64,000 nucleotides of DNA, from the NCBI GenBank assembly GCA_030153485.1, contig JAGUQX010000008.1, positions 124,001 through 188,000 on the forward strand, in the 5' to 3' direction. The stretch comes from Oscillospiraceae bacterium (GTDB taxonomy: Bacteria > Bacillota > Clostridia > Oscillospirales > Ruminococcaceae). The position numbers and the translations under genes were made by a program. Positions 63,535 through 64,000 of the stretch are shown here, in pieces; the stretch's first letter is position 1, and every line of letters starts with the position of its first letter. Under the pieces are notes generated by a model, which saw only the letters and a list, made by a program, of their open reading frames with translations, had not been told where the DNA came from and searched no databases.

Positions 63535-64000
63535 ATGAATAATATTTTTAAAAGGGTAGAATTGAAAGATGGCATATACTTTAATTCTATTATCGAAAAA
63601 AAGTTTAAAACAAATAGAATATCCATTAATATAATTACAAAATTAGATGAAAAGACCGTTTCAAAAAATTCTATAATTCCATTTATTTTAGAAAAGGGAT
63701 ACAAAGGATATGATTCTTTTAAAGAATTTAGCATAATGCTAGATAATATGTACGGAACTTCTTTTTCATCAGATGTTAGAAAAATAGGAGATTATCAAAT
63801 ATTAAATTTATCAATTTCTGCAATAGATGACGAGTATTGTTTAGAAAAAGATAGTTTGTTAAAAAGCATAACAGATATTATTTTAAATATAATGCTAATT
63901 CCTAATTTTACAAATGGTGAGTTTAAAAAAGATATTTTAGATTTAGAAAAAACAAATTTAATTCAACTTATAGAGAGTGAATTAAATGATAAAAGAACAT
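63535..64000 (+). CDS. M16 (insulinase-family) peptidase, N-terminal part (YfmF-like)
   Basis: The frame runs off the window edge; 155 residues are visible. 'IEKKFKTNRISINIITKLDE', then 'SIIPFILEKGYKGYDSFKEFSIMLDNMYGTSF', quoted in part, match the start of YfmF-type M16 proteins. The zinc motif HxxEH is absent where expected, as is usual for YfmF, which pairs with an active YfmH-type subunit. If the pair is present, yfmH should lie just beyond the window. ATG 63535 follows AAAAGGTGA. Confidence 0.82.
   Translation, partial: MNNIFKRVELKDGIYFNSIIEKKFKTNRISINIITKLDEKTVSKNSIIPFILEKGYKGYDSFKEFSIMLDNMYGTSFSSDVRKIGDYQILNLSISAIDDEYCLEKDSLLKSITDIILNIMLIPNFTNGEFKKDILDLEKTNLIQLIESELNDKRT

Noticed and set aside
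1..64000. tRNA, rRNA, CRISPR, transposase or prophage content
   Set aside because: No T-arm-like GGTTC-A/G-A-N-TCC sequences, no regular repeat-spacer units and no transposase, integrase or phage-type proteins were seen in reading.

Overview
The window is an AT-rich (about one quarter G+C by eye) chromosomal segment of a Gram-positive, endospore-lineage Clostridia. The closest match in gene order is the Lachnospirales and relatives. The evidence is spoIIIAG-spoIIIAH-asp23-nusB-xseAB-ispA-dxs-tlyA-nadK-argR-recN in one run, scpAB-DUF2953-gerW-carboxypeptidase-rluB in another, and hprK-PHP-murB-rapZ-whiA-dnaE-pfkA in a third. MurE carries the DNPR motif of meso-diaminopimelate-adding enzymes. 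AdhE, a formate/nitrite-type channel, Rex and PfkA indicate fermentative, redox-regulated metabolism. Nearly all genes lie on the + strand. UUG starts are very common (about 14 genes). I see no tRNA, rRNA, CRISPR array, insertion sequence or prophage.

Layout: 1-10.4 kb holds the end of the spoIIIA operon, then nusB, exonuclease VII, isoprenoid genes, tlyA, nadK, argR and recN. 10.5-11.7 kb is tyrS. 11.8-18.4 kb is a complete peptide ABC transporter operon. 18.4-21.5 kb is a leftward block (mnmA, cysK, galE). 21.6-26.5 kb holds ispDF, a sulfur/selenium-carrier-like protein with a cysteine desulfurase, and the c-di-AMP synthase pair cdaA-cdaR. 26.5-26.85 kb is a regulatory intergenic region with three perfect hairpins and a GTGG repeat array before mraZ. 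26.85-40.7 kb is the division and cell-wall cluster (mraZ, rsmH, ftsL, a PASTA penicillin-binding protein, murE, murF, mraY, ftsW, murG, murA, ftsQ, ftsZ), without murD, murC or ftsA. 40.8-42.9 kb holds an orphan bioD-like gene, a leftward chorismate mutase with a 47-residue Cys-rich membrane protein, and rex. 42.9-49.8 kb holds an M50 protease, scpAB, DUF2953, gerW, a D,D-carboxypeptidase, rluB, nagA and ung. 49.9-54.6 kb holds an exopolysaccharide-initiating transferase, adhE and the formate-type channel. 54.7-64 kb runs from hprK to pfkA and ends inside an M16 peptidase gene.

The genes are housekeeping. The interest lies in small features: two genes (argR, DUF2953) whose only start consistent with Shine-Dalgarno and protein homology is AUA/AUU; a perfect 26-bp inverted repeat over the adhE promoter centred on a Rex-like operator, with rex itself 9 kb upstream; a 30-bp perfect palindrome on the hprK -10; a probable MraZ operator; unusually long perfect terminators (up to 34 bp per arm); and a 7-bp duplication at the ftsQ start. 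I did not find a convincing new multi-gene system. G+C and UUG counts are by-eye estimates.
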